A stretch of 64,000 nucleotides of DNA from the NCBI RefSeq assembly GCF_014898055.3, contig NW_023603184.1:119464615-119528614 (forward strand). Reading direction: 5' to 3'. This document shows positions 25,724-45,189 of this stretch, one piece after another. How positions within the stretch are numbered: the stretch's first letter is position 1; every line of letters starts with the position of its first letter. This stretch comes from Talpa occidentalis (lineage: Eukaryota > Chordata > Mammalia > Eulipotyphla > Talpidae). Made by a program: the position numbers and the translations under genes. Under the pieces are notes generated by a model. It saw only the letters and a list, made by a program, of their open reading frames with translations, was not told where the DNA came from and made no database searches.

Positions 25724-26600
25724 CGCTCTCTATCAAAACAAGAAGAGCAAAGCAATTGCCTGCCAAGTGGGTAAGATAGACAGAATGACAGACACATACA
25801 TACATATATACGTACATACATATCTGCATTTTCTTTTACAGTTTAGTATTTCTTGCCCACATTTTTTAATCTAACAGGATTATATAGTATGAGTAAACTA
25901 ACTTACTTTTTCCTAATAGCAAATAACCAGTTGCTCTATCGGAATTTAGTGAATACTTATTCATTTTCTATTTACTTCAAATGCTGCAATTACTATGCTA
26001 AATTGCTACATATAGTGATGCTGCCATTATTGTTTTGGAGAGCTTGTAGATATTTCTATTAATCGTGATTCATTCATCAAACACTGAGCAATCTACTACA
26101 AACAGTGTTTTAGGTGCTAGGGATATAAACCAAAGGCATCATTTAGTGTAGTGGCTTGTGATTTGGAAAAATGTGCTCTCCTTTTGAAAAAAAGCTTGTA
26201 GTTACTAGTAACCTACATATGTCATCAGCTATGTTAAGACTACTAGAGCGAACTGGGGTCTGGACACACAAATATCTTGCTACTGTGCTAGAATACATTA
26301 AAGAGAGGATAACAAAGATCATGGGCCAATAGGCCAGGAAGACTAAAAAAATTTGAAATAATCTGCTCTCATAGGTGCTCATCCACAATGATGAGGCTTC
26401 TCAACACATACTGGTCAAAATATCGCTAAGGTGACATATAGAAGTAGGCCAAGGGGAGGCATGCTTGGCTCTCATGAGTCTGAATTGGTAATGCAAAAAG
26501 GACTCCCAAAGTAGACAAGAACTGACCACAGGAACAGGCACTCAAAACAGAAGGAAAATACATGCTGAAACTCAGTGACATGCAAGAGTACATCACACAG

Positions 26601-27226
26601 GGAGAAAAAGGAACTCTTCTGCACTGTTGGTGGGAGTGCAAACTGGTCCAACCACTATGGAGAGCTGTGTGGAGCTTTCTGGACCTACTAAACATAGAGC
26701 TTCCATATGATCCAGCAATTCCACTCCTAGGTATTTACCCAAAGGACACAGAAACATCAACTCCAAAGAGCACCTGCACCCCTATGTTTATAGCAGCTCT
26801 ATTTACAATAGCTAAGTTTTGGAAACAGCCCAAATGCCCAAAAATAGATGACTGGATCAAGAAGATATGGTACATATATACCATGGAATATTACTCAGCA
26901 TTCAAAAAAGATAAACACATGCAATTTGCAGCAACATGGATGGCGCTGGAAGGGATCATGCTCAGCAAAATAAGTCAGAAAGAAAAAGAAAAATACCGGA
27001 TGGTCTCACTCATAGCAGGAATCTAGAAAACTTAAATAAGGGACCAGGAAAATGAATAACTGTAAGAAAGTGAAAATCAAAATCAACAAAAACTATGAAC
27101 CAGAGACACTTTTTGGGGGGTGGGGAGTGGGAGGGGAGGGATTGGGGTCAGAATGGGGGGATTGAAATTGTATGGGGATATAAAAATAAAATTTATTATT
27201 TAAAAAAAATAAAAAAATAAAAAAAA
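26601..27226 (+). mobile_element. L1, 5'-truncated, end of ORF2 and 3' UTR
   Basis: Perfect 17-bp target duplication aagagtacatcacacag at 26584-26600 and 27227-27243. The ORF2 end is uninterrupted over its length ([20 protein letters not shown] ... YRMVSLIAGI), then the G-rich 3' UTR and A-rich tail. Dead because it lacks the rest. Confidence 0.95.
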
Positions 27227-27483
27227 AAGAGTACATCACACAGAAGGAAGTGCAAGTAGACTGTGATAACACAGCACAGGACAAGGGACAGAGGGAAGAC
27301 ATGGGGGATAGAGGAAGTGGGTTATGGTGGTAGAGAAATAAAGAATAACTGAGTGTCAATGATTCCCAGAAAACTAGCTTGAGGTTTGGGAGGATGATGG
27401 TTCTATTCCTATGAGGCAGGCAGAGAATGGAAAATGGAGACAGGAAATAGAAAACAGGATAATTTTTCCCTACTCCTTGGTCT

Positions 27484-27758
27484 GTTTTTTTTTTTTTTTT
27501 TTTAAGATTTATTTACTTATTCATACAAGCACTGGGTACAGTCAGAAGCGCAGGAAGGTGAGAGAATTCACCAGAGCCAGAGCGGAAAGCAGAACAGGCA
27601 GAATGACAAAGTACACTGCTGAGGGGAGCAGTGGGCGGCAGGAGAGGTCTGCGCGCCATTCGGGACCCTCGCCCCGTGGCCGGGGATCGAACAGGTGTTG
27701 CCGAGGCCGCAGGCAGCTTTGCAAAGCAGCGCTCAACTGCTGCACCACCAGGGAGGCC
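27484..27758 (-). mobile_element. Young SINE
   Basis: Target duplication ctccttggtct at 27473-27483 and 27759-27769, long T tail, head caccagggaggcc. Confidence 0.93.
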
Positions 27759-30227
27759 CTCCTTGGTCTCTTGTTTTTACAAAGCACATCACTTAGAAAG
27801 TCTATCAGCTCCAAAGATGCCTATCACCTGATTAGAAATCAGGAATCAATGGTTTTTTTCAGTCTCAACACTATATAGTTGGGACCACTCTCATAAATCT
27901 CTTGGTTCTTCTAGTTTCTATTTGTATTTGGTTTCCCAAACACTTACTGACTTCATTTCTCTAACAGCTTGTCCTTCCTCTGGATCTATTCTTGCCTGGG
28001 GCTGGGGGAACTCACTAAGGCCATATGTCCAAGACTTGGGAAAAGAGATTCTGAAAATCTTTTATTCTTTTTTTCCAATGACATTCAAAGGAAATTAGAA
28101 TTAGAACACAAAGTTTTCTTTTTCTTTCTTTCTATTGCCACAGATGACTAACTGGCACATTCTGGTATAAATCAGGATTTTCATTTTTGGGAAAATCATA
28201 AACCCCTTATGCCCAAGTGTATCCCTCTTTCATTTGATTGCCTCATTCTATTCATTCTCTTGATAGCAACAACTGTTGTTGGTCTAGGTTTACTGTGTGT
28301 GTGAGACACACAGTTTAATTCTGATTGTTTTCTATGTCAAGACATAGGATCATTGTTTTAAGGAAAAAAATGTTAATTGTTGTAGGAGGGTTACATTAGA
28401 TTTACTATCAAAGGGAATTATGAATTCATATCTCTCAAAGAATTCCTCTTTAATTCCTGATCAATTATATATGATGCATGATTAACAGTTTTGTGAATTT
28501 TGCTATATAATTACTATGCTGGAGGAAGGAGAAGCACTGATGAATTTTTATTTAATAGAAGGAACCAGTTCAGTCAGTCTTGTATGCCATTAAAAGATTC
28601 TTAATGAAAGTGAAATCATTTATAATGTGCCATATAGTTATTTATATTGTACATTTAAGACATTTCAATATCATTTTTTTGGCTACAAATAGACTAAAAC
28701 AAATAGAACATACTTATATTAGCTATTCCCCCCCCAAATAAATACTGTATTATTTCTACAAAGTCTCAGAAGTTAATTGAAGTCCATTAGTGAAAGACAC
28801 ATAATACTCTTGAAATTACTGAAATTACTGTGAAAATCCAACGGGCATTTCATTCACTCTCCACAGTGTTTGACAGGATAAATGATTACCAAGAACATAT
28901 TTTTCAATATGGTATCATTGTTTTTGATTTTTAAAATAAAATTGTCCACAAGCTTCTTCAAAGTATCATTTTATGGTCACTAAATTTTGAATTGCTGATA
29001 TTTTTAATTGACTCTTCATTACAGATTATATTTTAAATTAGAATATATGTTATGCTATGGGTGCTTGCACAGATGTTAACATCTTTCTTTTTTGTGTGCA
29101 TTAAAACATCTAATTACTTTAGCTCAAATACTTTGACAGGGATTATATCACTGCATTTTTGCCTTCAATCTTATTATCTTTTATTTTTATATAAATATTG
29201 CTACAAAAATTCATCAAATTTATGCTTTCTTTGAATGGTTTACCAAATTAAAATGTGGCAAAAATCGAAGACCTTCTCAACTCATTTCCTTTGGAGTACA
29301 GAATACGAATTTGGCCAATGAAGTATAGAAACTCAGAGAAACAGAGTTTTCACGTTAGTTTAGATATGTCAGTTGAGCTTTGTTATTTATTTTGTTCAGG
29401 TCTTCCTCTTTGCTTTTACCTAGAATCCAATGTCTTCCTGTTTGCAAGCTTCTAAAAAATATATTCACAATTCACTAAGTTTCAAAAGTCAAAAGATTTT
29501 GATATCCCATTCGTTGATTTAAAGGTTTATAACTAATTTTGAACAGAATTTTACCAAAATTTAGAGAACTCACTCTCAATAACAGTTCTGTATCCCTGTA
29601 TAATACTTGGGCTGCATTACCAGGTAGTCCTTCAAAGTTATAAATATGTGAAAAATTCAATTGATAGACAGTAGCCAAGAGAGAAAGTATTGCCATACTG
29701 TATGTGAGAGAGAATTGCAGGGAATGGAAAGTGGTTGTTATGACATTAGGCAGTTTGGCTTTTCCTCAGAAACCATACTTCAGGTTAACATTAATATTTT
29801 AAGTAGTTTTTTTTCTCTTAACAAATGGCCCAAACCTGGAATAACAGTACAATAACATTTCTCTATTAAAAATAAAGTCATCCTCAGAACGGAAGGAAAT
29901 CAGTCTTCCCCCTTACCCCCATTTCGGAGCCTGACTGATTTATGGTCTTCTCAAATCTATTTCAAAATAAGTACCATATGATTATTTTTCAGATTTCCAT
30001 AGGTTGCTATGTATCCAAATAAATGATAAAGTGTAAGTTTTCCAACAGACAAACTGACATCCTAATTACCTACTATAGGAATTATAATGAAGTATTGCTT
30101 AATAAGCTACTGGGAACTATCCTGCTATTCATTTTATAAGAGTGAAAATTAATCAGAGGTCCCTGCTTACTATACAAACACAATGTGATAAAGAGCAAAA
30201 CAGATAATGTCCTTGCTGTGATTTTTA

Positions 30228-36995
<6,768 letters not shown>

Positions 36996-37157
36996 CTCGC
37001 AAACTTTCTCCAGGGTTGGCATCCAAGAGGTGGCAAGGTGACAGTTCTGAAGAACAACCCATGTTCCTTCCTTGATAGCTTTTTCTACCATCTTCATAGC
37101 TATAGGCCCTTGGCCTTGACCAAGAGATAAAGAGCTAAGTTTCAATCCCCCATATCC
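36996..37157 (-). CDS. DNAH7: DNAH7 exon: AAA6, [10 protein letters not shown] and LQNCHLA
   Basis: Residues 419-472, 54 whole codons. It begins [20 protein letters not shown], the AAA6 P-loop-like turn, and includes [20 protein letters not shown], a sequence shared by practically all dynein heavy chains. AAA6 does not hydrolyse ATP in dyneins; it is structural. Acceptor tatacag, donor GAG|GTAAAT. Confidence 0.94.
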
Positions 37158-38214
37158 CTGTATACAACAAAAGTAAAGATGTTATTTAAAATCATATTTT
37201 AAAGAAGAACCAACACTATTATTGCAGGAAATGTTAGCGTTAAGTATATTTAAATTTAATTATGCAGCAGCCCTCAAAGCTGCAAACTTATGCATCCATG
37301 AAAAACTCTTACAGGTTAAGAATCCTATATACATCAAGAAAAATAAGTCAGTTCATTTAGGAAATTATCATGGCAATAAAAGAAAAATTTTATAGGGTCT
37401 TTGATTATTGAGATGAGAGAGAAAGAAAAAATAAGGAGATTTTTAGCATGAGGAGGGGATGAAATTGTCTGGCTTTCATGCCACAACTCTTGAAATCCAA
37501 AGCTGAAAAGAAGATTGTGAATAGATGGATGAACTTGTATTATTTCCTCCAGATGACTGAATTTTATGTTTAACTAATTTGGCTATGCAAAGGCTAAGAG
37601 AAAAAAAAGATGTTAACCTCCCAGTGCTCATTTAAGTTTCTCTAAAAAATTCTATGGAAATGTCTACCTGGAATTCATTTCTGCTGTATCCTGACAGTCT
37701 GACTCCCTGGTCTCTTTATTTCTAGACCACTTGCTACTAGAAAGTATCTTTTGAAGAAGCCTCCAGTTATGTAGAAAAATAGGGTTTCAAGCCTTCTGTG
37801 AATGTACACGGCTTATCAACACTAGCAGGTAGAAGCAGCAGAAAACAAAACACAGCTACATACTACTGCTTCTGGAAGAATGGAGTTAGGACAAGAAGAC
37901 AGAGCACTGAGCTGTCCTATACAGGGACCAGAGAACACCACATTTTACAATGTGGTGAACGAAAGGGAGAGGGACTCAAGGGCTGGAAAGGCCTCACTGA
38001 TTTGGAGAGGATGAACTGACATAAAGTGGACCCTTATAGCCACCTCCACCACTTCCAGTCTAGTCCTATCCACCACTGTTCTTTCGTGACTTTCTACACT
38101 TCACTAGTGGACTGCTTCCATCTCCCACCACTCGTATCAATTTTTGCTCCAGTGAGGATGAACCTTGTAAATTATAGATTAGATGATTATAGATAGGATA
38201 TATAACTTCTTAAA

Positions 38215-38345
38215 ACCCATTTTCTCATCTGACTCAAAGTCCTCAAAGTAGCCTACAAAGGCCCTGAGCAATCTGGTCCCCCAGCACATGCCAGTCCTCG
38301 ACTCTTCCAACCATGACAACCGCATCCAGCACTCCCAACCATGAC
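38215..38345 (+). mobile_element. L2 fragment
   Basis: The phrase tcctcaaagtagcctacaaa followed by ggccctgagcaatctggtcc matches the L2 3' region. Confidence 0.6.
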
Positions 38346-38360
38346 AACCGCATCCAGCAC
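38307..38360 (+). repeat. Two-copy 28-bp tandem repeat
   Basis: ccaaccatgacaaccgcatc and the following cagcac occur at 38307-38332 and again at 38335-38360, identical over 26 bp. Confidence 0.95.
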
Positions 38361-38851
38361 ATCCTTGCATCCACCACGGTGCAATGGTGGATGACCACCC
38401 TCTCGTACCTAAGAATCACTGGCAAAGCAAAGGGCAGTGTGAGTTATTAAATTATAAATGGGCCTAGTAAAGAATACCCTAACCAATTAGCTATGTCACC
38501 TTTGAGTGTGGAGAAGCCACACTTCACCTTATAGAATTGATGTAAAAGTTAATAGAAAATGTGTGTAACAAGGTCTAGCAAAATTAACAGCATTTATATA
38601 GCATTTGATAAAAGTGGTGATGGTGGATTTAGAAATATTAGTATTACTACCATGAAATACTATTATAATTAGAACAAAATGTTAAAAAAGAAAGAAAACT
38701 AAAAAAATGCCCAATCACCTATTTATTGTTCTAGGCTATACTAGAAATTTTACAGTGAAGTTATTTGAAAAATGTTTTAACCTTAAAATTTCAATTGTAA
38801 GTATTGTTTCTTAAAACTCAGTATCAGATAATCTCAACTGTTTTAAAGTAC

Positions 38852-39028
38852 CTGGTCATCAGCAAATTTCAGAAGGGCAGCCATGGGATCTGCTCCAGGG
38901 GAGAGCACAAAAATCAGTGGTGCACAGCAGTTACTGTCTGCAAAGGCCTTGGATAAATCGAAGGGTGGTGGCTCAATGAATGTGCGCCCCAATTTGTTGG
39001 TTATAAATTCTTGCAGCATTGGAATAAT
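38852..39028 (-). CDS. DNAH7: DNAH7 exon: AAA6, [12 protein letters not shown] segment
   Basis: Residues 360-418, 59 whole codons. It starts [20 protein letters not shown], then [20 protein letters not shown] and ends LKFADDQ. The FVLSPG-x-DP motif marks the AAA6 core strand. Acceptor tttctag, donor CAG|GTACTT. Two SINEs in opposite orientation lie 388-1027 bp upstream in gene sense. Confidence 0.93.
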
Positions 39029-39415
39029 CTAGAAAGGGACAAGAATATATTTAAAAGAATATTTAAAATATGCCTGAAACCTTAAAAACTTTATCTTCAA
39101 AGGTGTTTTAAAACAAAAGATTCCAGCTACATTTGCTTAGGTATTCAGTAATGCCAGTAGAAAGTAAGTCACTTTATATAAATGCCTTTTAAGTAGAAAA
39201 AAAATACACGAATTGTTTAAAAAGTGGTATGTGAATTTTTTAAATAATAAAAGGTTGTGGTTCAGGATATCAGAATTCAAACGGAGCTTTCAACACAGTA
39301 GATGAAGAATATAAGAAATGTTGCACTGTACAGGTGCCACCTTCATGTAAGTTTTAAAACACGGACTCTATTCTAAAAGTCAATAACTCAAAAGTAGAAA
39401 TTTTAATGTGATTTA

Positions 39416-39743
39416 TTTTTTGATTTTTTTTTGATTTTTTTTTTTTAATAGAGGCATTTTTTTTTTAAATTTATTTGTTTGTTTGTTTTTGTTTATACAT
39501 GCACTGGGTACAGTCAGAAGCGCGGGAGGGTGAGAGAATTCACCAGAGCCAAAGCAGGGAGCAGAAGAGGCAGAAGGACCGAAGTACACTGCTGAGGGGA
39601 GCAGCGGGCGGCAGGAGAGGTCTGCGCGCCATGTGGGACCCTCCTCCGGTGGCCGGGGAGCAGCCGGGGATCGAACCGGCGCTGCAGAGGCCGCGGGCAG
39701 CTTCGCAACCCAGCGCTCAACCGCTGCGCCACCGGGGAGGCCC
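39416..39743 (-). mobile_element. Young SINE with extended T-rich tail
   Basis: Target duplication ttaatgtgattta at 39403-39415 and 39744-39756. The tail is over 80 bp of T-rich sequence with TTTG units; the body is near consensus. Confidence 0.94.
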
Positions 39744-39790
39744 TTAATGTGATTTATACATGACTAACCATACAGAAATAATTGATACAG

Positions 39791-40055
39791 GGCCTCCCTT
39801 GTGGCACAGGGGTTAAAGTCTCAGTGCTATCAAGCTATCATTAGCCACTGCAGCACGAGTTCCATCCCCGGCCAGGGAGGTGACCTACATGGTGCGGCAG
39901 ACCTCATCTGTCTCACCAGCTGCTCCCCTCAGCAGTGTATTTCAATAGATCCACCTGTTTTGCTTCCCACTCTCTCAGGTGAATCCTCTTAGCCCCCGCA
40001 CCTCTGGCCTATACCCCAGTGCTTGTATGCATAAATAAAAATAAATCTTTAAAAA
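39791..40055 (+). mobile_element. tRNA-derived SINE, older subfamily
   Basis: Perfect 14-bp target duplication aataattgatacag at 39777-39790 and 40056-40069, head ggcctcccttgtggcacagg, tail gcataaataaaaataaatct. It is 47 bp from the opposite-strand SINE, heads facing. Confidence 0.94.
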
Positions 40056-40179
40056 AATAATTGATACAGCCTGGGGGAGGAAAGGAAGTTTAGAGGTATA
40101 GGACTGCCCCCTTCAGGTATTGTTACCACACCACACCCACCACCGAAACACCCACAGTCTACCACCACAGTCCACTGTG

Positions 40180-40515
40180 TTCGTTCCTTCTCTCTGTCTT
40201 CTCTCTTTCTGCCCTCTGCTCTGGTAGTCTCAGGTTGACAGTCAGGTTTCTAGAGCTTGTTACTGGTTTGGCTTTATGTGATCCTTTGTTTTGTTAGTCT
40301 ATAATCTACATATAAGTGACACCATTTGGTATTTGTCTTTCCCTTCTAATTTATTTCTTTAGCACAGTCTCCTCCAGTTCCATCCATGTTACAGAAAATG
40401 GCAAGAGTTCATTTTTTTTTTAATAGCTGAGTAGTATTCCATTGCATGTATACACATCTTCCTAATCTATTCATCTGTCTTGGGGCATTTATGTTATAAT
40501 GATGTTTTTCAAAAT
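40180..40515 (-). mobile_element. L1 3' part, antisense
   Basis: Reverse-complement L1 phrases: gtctcctccagttccatcca, agctgagtagtattccattg and catgtatacacatcttccta. Older than the 5'-truncated copies; no clear target duplication. Confidence 0.75.
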
Positions 40516-42408
40516 AACCTCTTTCCTCCCAAGGGTAAGTTCTTCACTAAATTACAGTGTTGCACTTAAAATGAGTGAGGAGGCTAGAGGAAGATGAAAC
40601 TCTGGATTTAAACAGCCATTTAAAGAAAATTAGTCTTTATGGGAAAGACACCTGCACCACGAACTCTGCAACTTTTGTTAAGCTAAAAATAACATTTGAG
40701 ACATTATATTGCTTCTTGTTCATTGTCATTCATTCAGATGAAAGCGATTTTGCTTCTTAATTGTAAATAAAGGAGTGTGGAATGTAAAAAGAAAAAAATA
40801 AATAAAATCATAATGTTGCAAACAAAATGAAAGCATATTGCTTTTACAAACATGGTTTTGCTCTCAGTCAGTTTCTGCTTTTAGTGGCCGCTCTTACTGG
40901 GTGGCTCAGGCTGGTGTCAGCCACTGCACAGGTGCACACGGTGCTAGTGTGAAATGATTCTCCTGTTAGTGCTTCAGGTCCAAGTTAGAGGTGAGCACTG
41001 ACAAATTGCAGTGTTTTAGTTTTAATGTTAAAACAGAGCAAGACTTTCTTGCTCCAAGAATGAATTGTAACTCTTTAAAGTAAATGAAGTTGTGCTCCCT
41101 CTTCAGTTTGCAATAGAATTGGGTTTTCTTCTGCAATCTGATTAAGGCAATGATAGTTTGTAAAATGAAATCTGTCAGTATCAAAAAATGCAGTCTAATT
41201 TGGGTGACCATCTTTCCCAAAGGCAGGAAAGAAGCTTGTGGTCATCCATTTATGTTTTTCTATTTACTGCAAATTCCTACAGGATTAATATACACCGGAT
41301 CAGAGAAAGATATTAACTTATATTTGACAAGTGTCTTATGGAAAAGCAGGTTACTTTGACTTTTGTTTACAGTTCAGAGTGAGAAAACTATGGTCAGTAG
41401 CTCTTTGTTCTGTAAATGGACTCAAAACATCCCACATATCTCAGTATGCATCCATATTTCTTTTGTCAATGAAGTACCATATATTAAATTCTAAAGAAAA
41501 GTGCCAGTCCATCTCATTTTTCCAACTGGCGATTTAGTGAGTATCTCCATTTTTTCAAATTAAGTATTAGATAACCTGGAATTTGTGGCTTTTTACCCCT
41601 ATTGTAGAATTGGTTTTGAGGGGAGAGATGTGGGAAGGAGGCAAAAATGTGCTCACAAACAATGTATACATTGGAGATCAAATAATTTCTGACTTCCTGG
41701 TGGAGACATATATCTGTATATTTTATATCCTTCCAGTCTGTCATGATGTACAGACTTAGAGATTAGAGGGAAATAATATCCATATAGACTAGCTCAGATA
41801 TTAATTCCTCACAGCACTATGTTAATTCTTCCAATCTATGAGCACAGATGCCTTTCCATCTTTCTGTCTTCTATTTCTCAATAATATCTTATAGTTTTCA
41901 GTGCATAGGTCTTTCACTTGGATAAATTTATTCCAAGGTAATAAATTATTTTGGATGCTATTGTAAATGCAATTGTTTTCTTGATTTCTTTTTTCTGCTA
42001 GTTCATTATTTGCATTTGAGTGTTTTCACTCCTTTTCAATTTTACAAAAGAGTTTGATTTTAATGGGTATTCATTCTTCTTTCAAAGTTTGAGAGAAATC
42101 ACTAGTAAAGCCTCTATTCCTGGGTTTTTGTTTTTTTTGGAAGAATTTTGATTATTTCTTCAATTTCCTTACTGGATTTGTGTCTGTTCAGGTTTTCTGT
42201 TTCTTAGGGATTCAAGATATCTTGTATGTATCTCAGATTTGCCTTTTCTCCTAGGTTATTGAATTTGTTGTCATATAATTGTACTCTCCTATGATGCTCT
42301 GTATTTCTACAGTATCCATTCTAATTTCGCTTTTATTTTTGATGTGTTTATTCTGTGAGTCTGGCTAAAGGTGTTTTATTTTGTTAATTTTTTCAAAGAG
42401 CCAGTTCC

Positions 42409-42692
42409 TGGTTTTCTTGATCTTTTGGCTTGCCTTTTCTTATTTTGATTTTGTTAATTTCTGCTCTAGTTTTTATTATTTTCTTTCTTCTCTGACATTT
42501 AGTTTTTCTTTTTTAATTCCTTTAGTTACAAGTTAAGATTTGTGTGTTCTTGGTTTTCTTGATCTTTTGGCTTGCCTTTTCTTATTTTGATTTTGTTAAT
42601 TTCTGCTCTAGTTTTTATTAGTTTCTTTCTTCTCTGACATTTAGTTTTTCTTTTTAAATTCCTTTAGTTACAAGTTAAGATTTGTGTGTGTG
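42409..42692 (+). repeat. Two-copy 142-bp tandem duplication inside L1
   Basis: tggttttcttgatcttttgg starts at 42409 and again at 42551, and the following 120+ bp repeat with very few differences (for example tattattttcttt versus tattagtttcttt). The second copy runs into a GT repeat. Confidence 0.95.
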
Positions 42693-43048
42693 TGTGTTTC
42701 TTCCTGCTGCTTTAGGTAGGCAAGCTTTGCTATAGGCTTCCCCTTAGTATAGCTTTTGCTGCATCTCTTTGGTTCTGAGGAGTCTTTATTTTCATTATTC
42801 CCCAGGTAGTTTTGGATTGCCTCTTTGATCCAGTAGTTGTTCAGTGGCATATTGTTTATTCTCCACAAATTTGTGGGTTTTCTCCTTTTTTCTTTTGGTT
42901 GTTTTGGTAGTTTCATATAATAATGATCTGAAAAATGTTTGATATAATTTAACTAGTACGATTTGTTTTGTGTCCCAACATTTGGTCTATTTTTGAGAAT
43001 GTTCATGAGCACTTGAAAAGAAGGTGTTCTGGTGTTTTGGGGTAGAAC

Positions 43049-43329
43049 TGATGGAGGACAAGAATAGAAAGACTGGAAAGGAGGTGCCCCAAGACCAGAA
43101 CCTGACTCACAAGGAGGTTGGGGTAGAGGGAAATAACATGACCATTAACCCAGCTGTAGAGGTCATGACCCTTCAGCACCAGTGCCTTATCACAAGGCAT
43201 GAGACCCAAGCAGGATCAGACTGTTCTAGGGAGTGGAGCACAGACCTGAGTGTAAAGAGATGGAGATTGGGCCCACCCTGGAATCTCTGGTCCCTTCCTG
43301 GTTTTGCCTAGTTATCCAAAATCCCATCA
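43049..43329 (+). mobile_element. Unidentified 281-bp TG...CA insertion in L1
   Basis: The block begins TGATGG and ends CCATCA (a perfect 6-bp inverted repeat). It is flanked by GAAC at 43045-43048 and 43330-43333. Removing it and one GAAC rejoins L1 sequence (ggggtagaac|aatctgtaaa). It is more GC-rich than its host and has no A tail. The shape fits a small solo LTR or a short DNA element; I do not recognise the family. Confidence 0.55.
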
Positions 43330-44960
43330 GAACAATCTGTAAATATCTATTAAGTTCACCTTACTCAATTTGTCATATAATGTCAGCTTCCTAAAAACCA
43401 TTAAACTGCGGGAAAGATATTTACAGATTTAACTGCTATACTTAAGAAATAGTTCATTAATGACTTCTAATTAAACTTAAAACATGAATAGGAATTTCTT
43501 TGTTTTTCAAATATTCTGGGAGGAATGTCAATGGTATATGCAGAGTCCTTTTAGTATGCCTTTAGCTTTGAAAAAAAAAGTAAAAAAATTGAAAAACTTA
43601 ATAAAAGGTTTTAAAGAAGGAAGTTGTAGTAGGTAAGAGTTTGAAGCATTTCCTATTCTTCCATAGTTAATACCTGAAGTGAAAACTCCTCAGGCTTAAC
43701 ATTACTTGTTCTAATGGAGATTTATTTTTCAAAAAGTTGCCAAAGGGGGAAATGTTTCAGCAGTTTAATGATTCCTAAACAACTGAAATTACTCCAAAAT
43801 CTAAGATTAGAGTAGAATTTGGATATTCATGTGCTGAGCATTTTATAGGCCCCTAAAATAAAAAAAATTTAAAAAAAAAATCTAAAATTTATATTTTAAA
43901 ATTGTTTTGGAAAAAAAACAAATTTAATACAGGCTGGATTATATTTTCTGATTTAAAAGAAATTAATTAATTTTCATAGACCCCTAAAAGAAGTGTGGAC
44001 ACTAGGCACAGTGCTTAATGGATGCTTTATCTCTGGCTAGGAGCACACTGCCATGTCAAACAAGAATTACACATGATCATTCAACAAGCTATAACTTATA
44101 GAGGAAAGAATTACTCTGCCCCACATACTCAGTGATGTATTTAAAAGCATTAAAATATATCACTTTCATCACCTCTATTCTGCTTTTTTAAGATGGAAGT
44201 ACTGCCTTGTATTCCTTAGCAGCTCAAATTGTTAATACAGTAAGTTTTGAAATAATTATCACTTTCATTTGAGTAGTAACAAAGGACAATTATGATATTC
44301 TTTCAATTTTTTCCCCAACATATTTAGATCTATATTTTTTCAGAGTATATTAATATCTTTGTGGATTTGGGTCATTGTACTTAAATGAATAGTTTTTTTA
44401 AGAAACTGAATGCAAAAATACAAATGAGGATGTTGGTGAGTAATAAAACTTTCTGACAGGAGAGGTCAGCTGATTTATTGATGATATATTTTATTATTTA
44501 AAGACATTAAAACTAACACTTTATATTTTCATTTTTACGTAGCAATGATTAATATCTTAAAAACAATATTCTACTACCTTTCCAACAACAGAGGACAACA
44601 CATAAGGATAGTTTTTGAGGACCCCAAAATTTTGGTATACGAAATCAATGTTGACTAGTTTTATCATACTAAGAAATTAAATTGATATAATGCAGGTAAA
44701 GGAATAGATCGTAAGGCATTAGAGAAGAAAAAGTTGAAAGGAAGAATAAAAATAAATGAAACTATAAAATATAATGTGGTCAATTACTAATTTTGTATGG
44801 TTTTAATAAGCATACACACTTTTTGAAAAATGGCTACATTAGACAGAAGTGGGGTTGTTTCTCCCAGATTCCTCTTATCTCCCCTATGAGTGCATATTTA
44901 GCTGAACTGTGAAGAGAGGAGGGACTAGAATCACTGAACTGCTTTCAAAGTAGAATTTAC

Positions 44961-45053
44961 CTTGTCTGGCCTCAAACAACGGATAACAAGCATTCTTTGA
45001 AAGTCATTTGTTTTATCTTCCCAATCATCAGGGAAAACTTCATGATGTGGCTC
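44961..45053 (-). CDS. DNAH7: DNAH7 exon (93 nt): RCLRPDK segment
   Basis: Residues 329-359, 31 whole codons: EPHHEVFPDDWEDK then FQRMLVIRCLRPDK. The (L/V)IRC-RPDK run is an AAA6 motif of axonemal heavy chains. It is the shortest exon in the window. Acceptor attttag, donor AAG|GTAAAT. Its length is a multiple of three, so skipping would be in frame but would remove the conserved RPDK turn. Confidence 0.92.
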
Positions 45054-45189
45054 CTAAAATGACAATGGATATAATTCAATATTATTTTGGAAGATGGGTC
45101 TAAAAAGAACATTATTTTTGACATATAAATCAGTTTATTAAGAAAACAAAAATGACTAAATTAAATCAATAATGCTAATGTATACAGCA

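Larger units (their letters stand above)
37158..38851 (-). other. Intron with an L2 fragment and a short tandem repeat
   Basis: An L2-like stretch around 38215-38345 and a two-copy 28-bp repeat at 38307-38360. The rest is unassigned. Confidence 0.7.
41850..43390 (-). mobile_element. L1 ORF2 region, antisense, with insertion and duplication
   Basis: Reverse-complement ORF2 phrases throughout, e.g. ttcaaagagccagttcctgg, tctttggttctgagg and gtggcatattgtttattctc. A 142-bp segment is tandemly repeated (42409-42692). L1 sequence resumes at about 43334 (aatctgtaaatatctattaag) after a foreign 281-bp block. Confidence 0.8.
39029..44960 (-). other. Intron rich in L1
   Basis: Two SINEs head to head (39416-40055), antisense L1 pieces (40180-40515 and 41850-43390) with a 281-bp insertion and a 142-bp tandem duplication in the second. 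The stretch 43400-44960 is AT-rich and unassigned. Confidence 0.8.

Noticed and set aside
43024..43311. 95-codon open frame on the plus strand
   Set aside because: It starts in antisense L1 and runs into the 281-bp insertion; no protein similarity is apparent.
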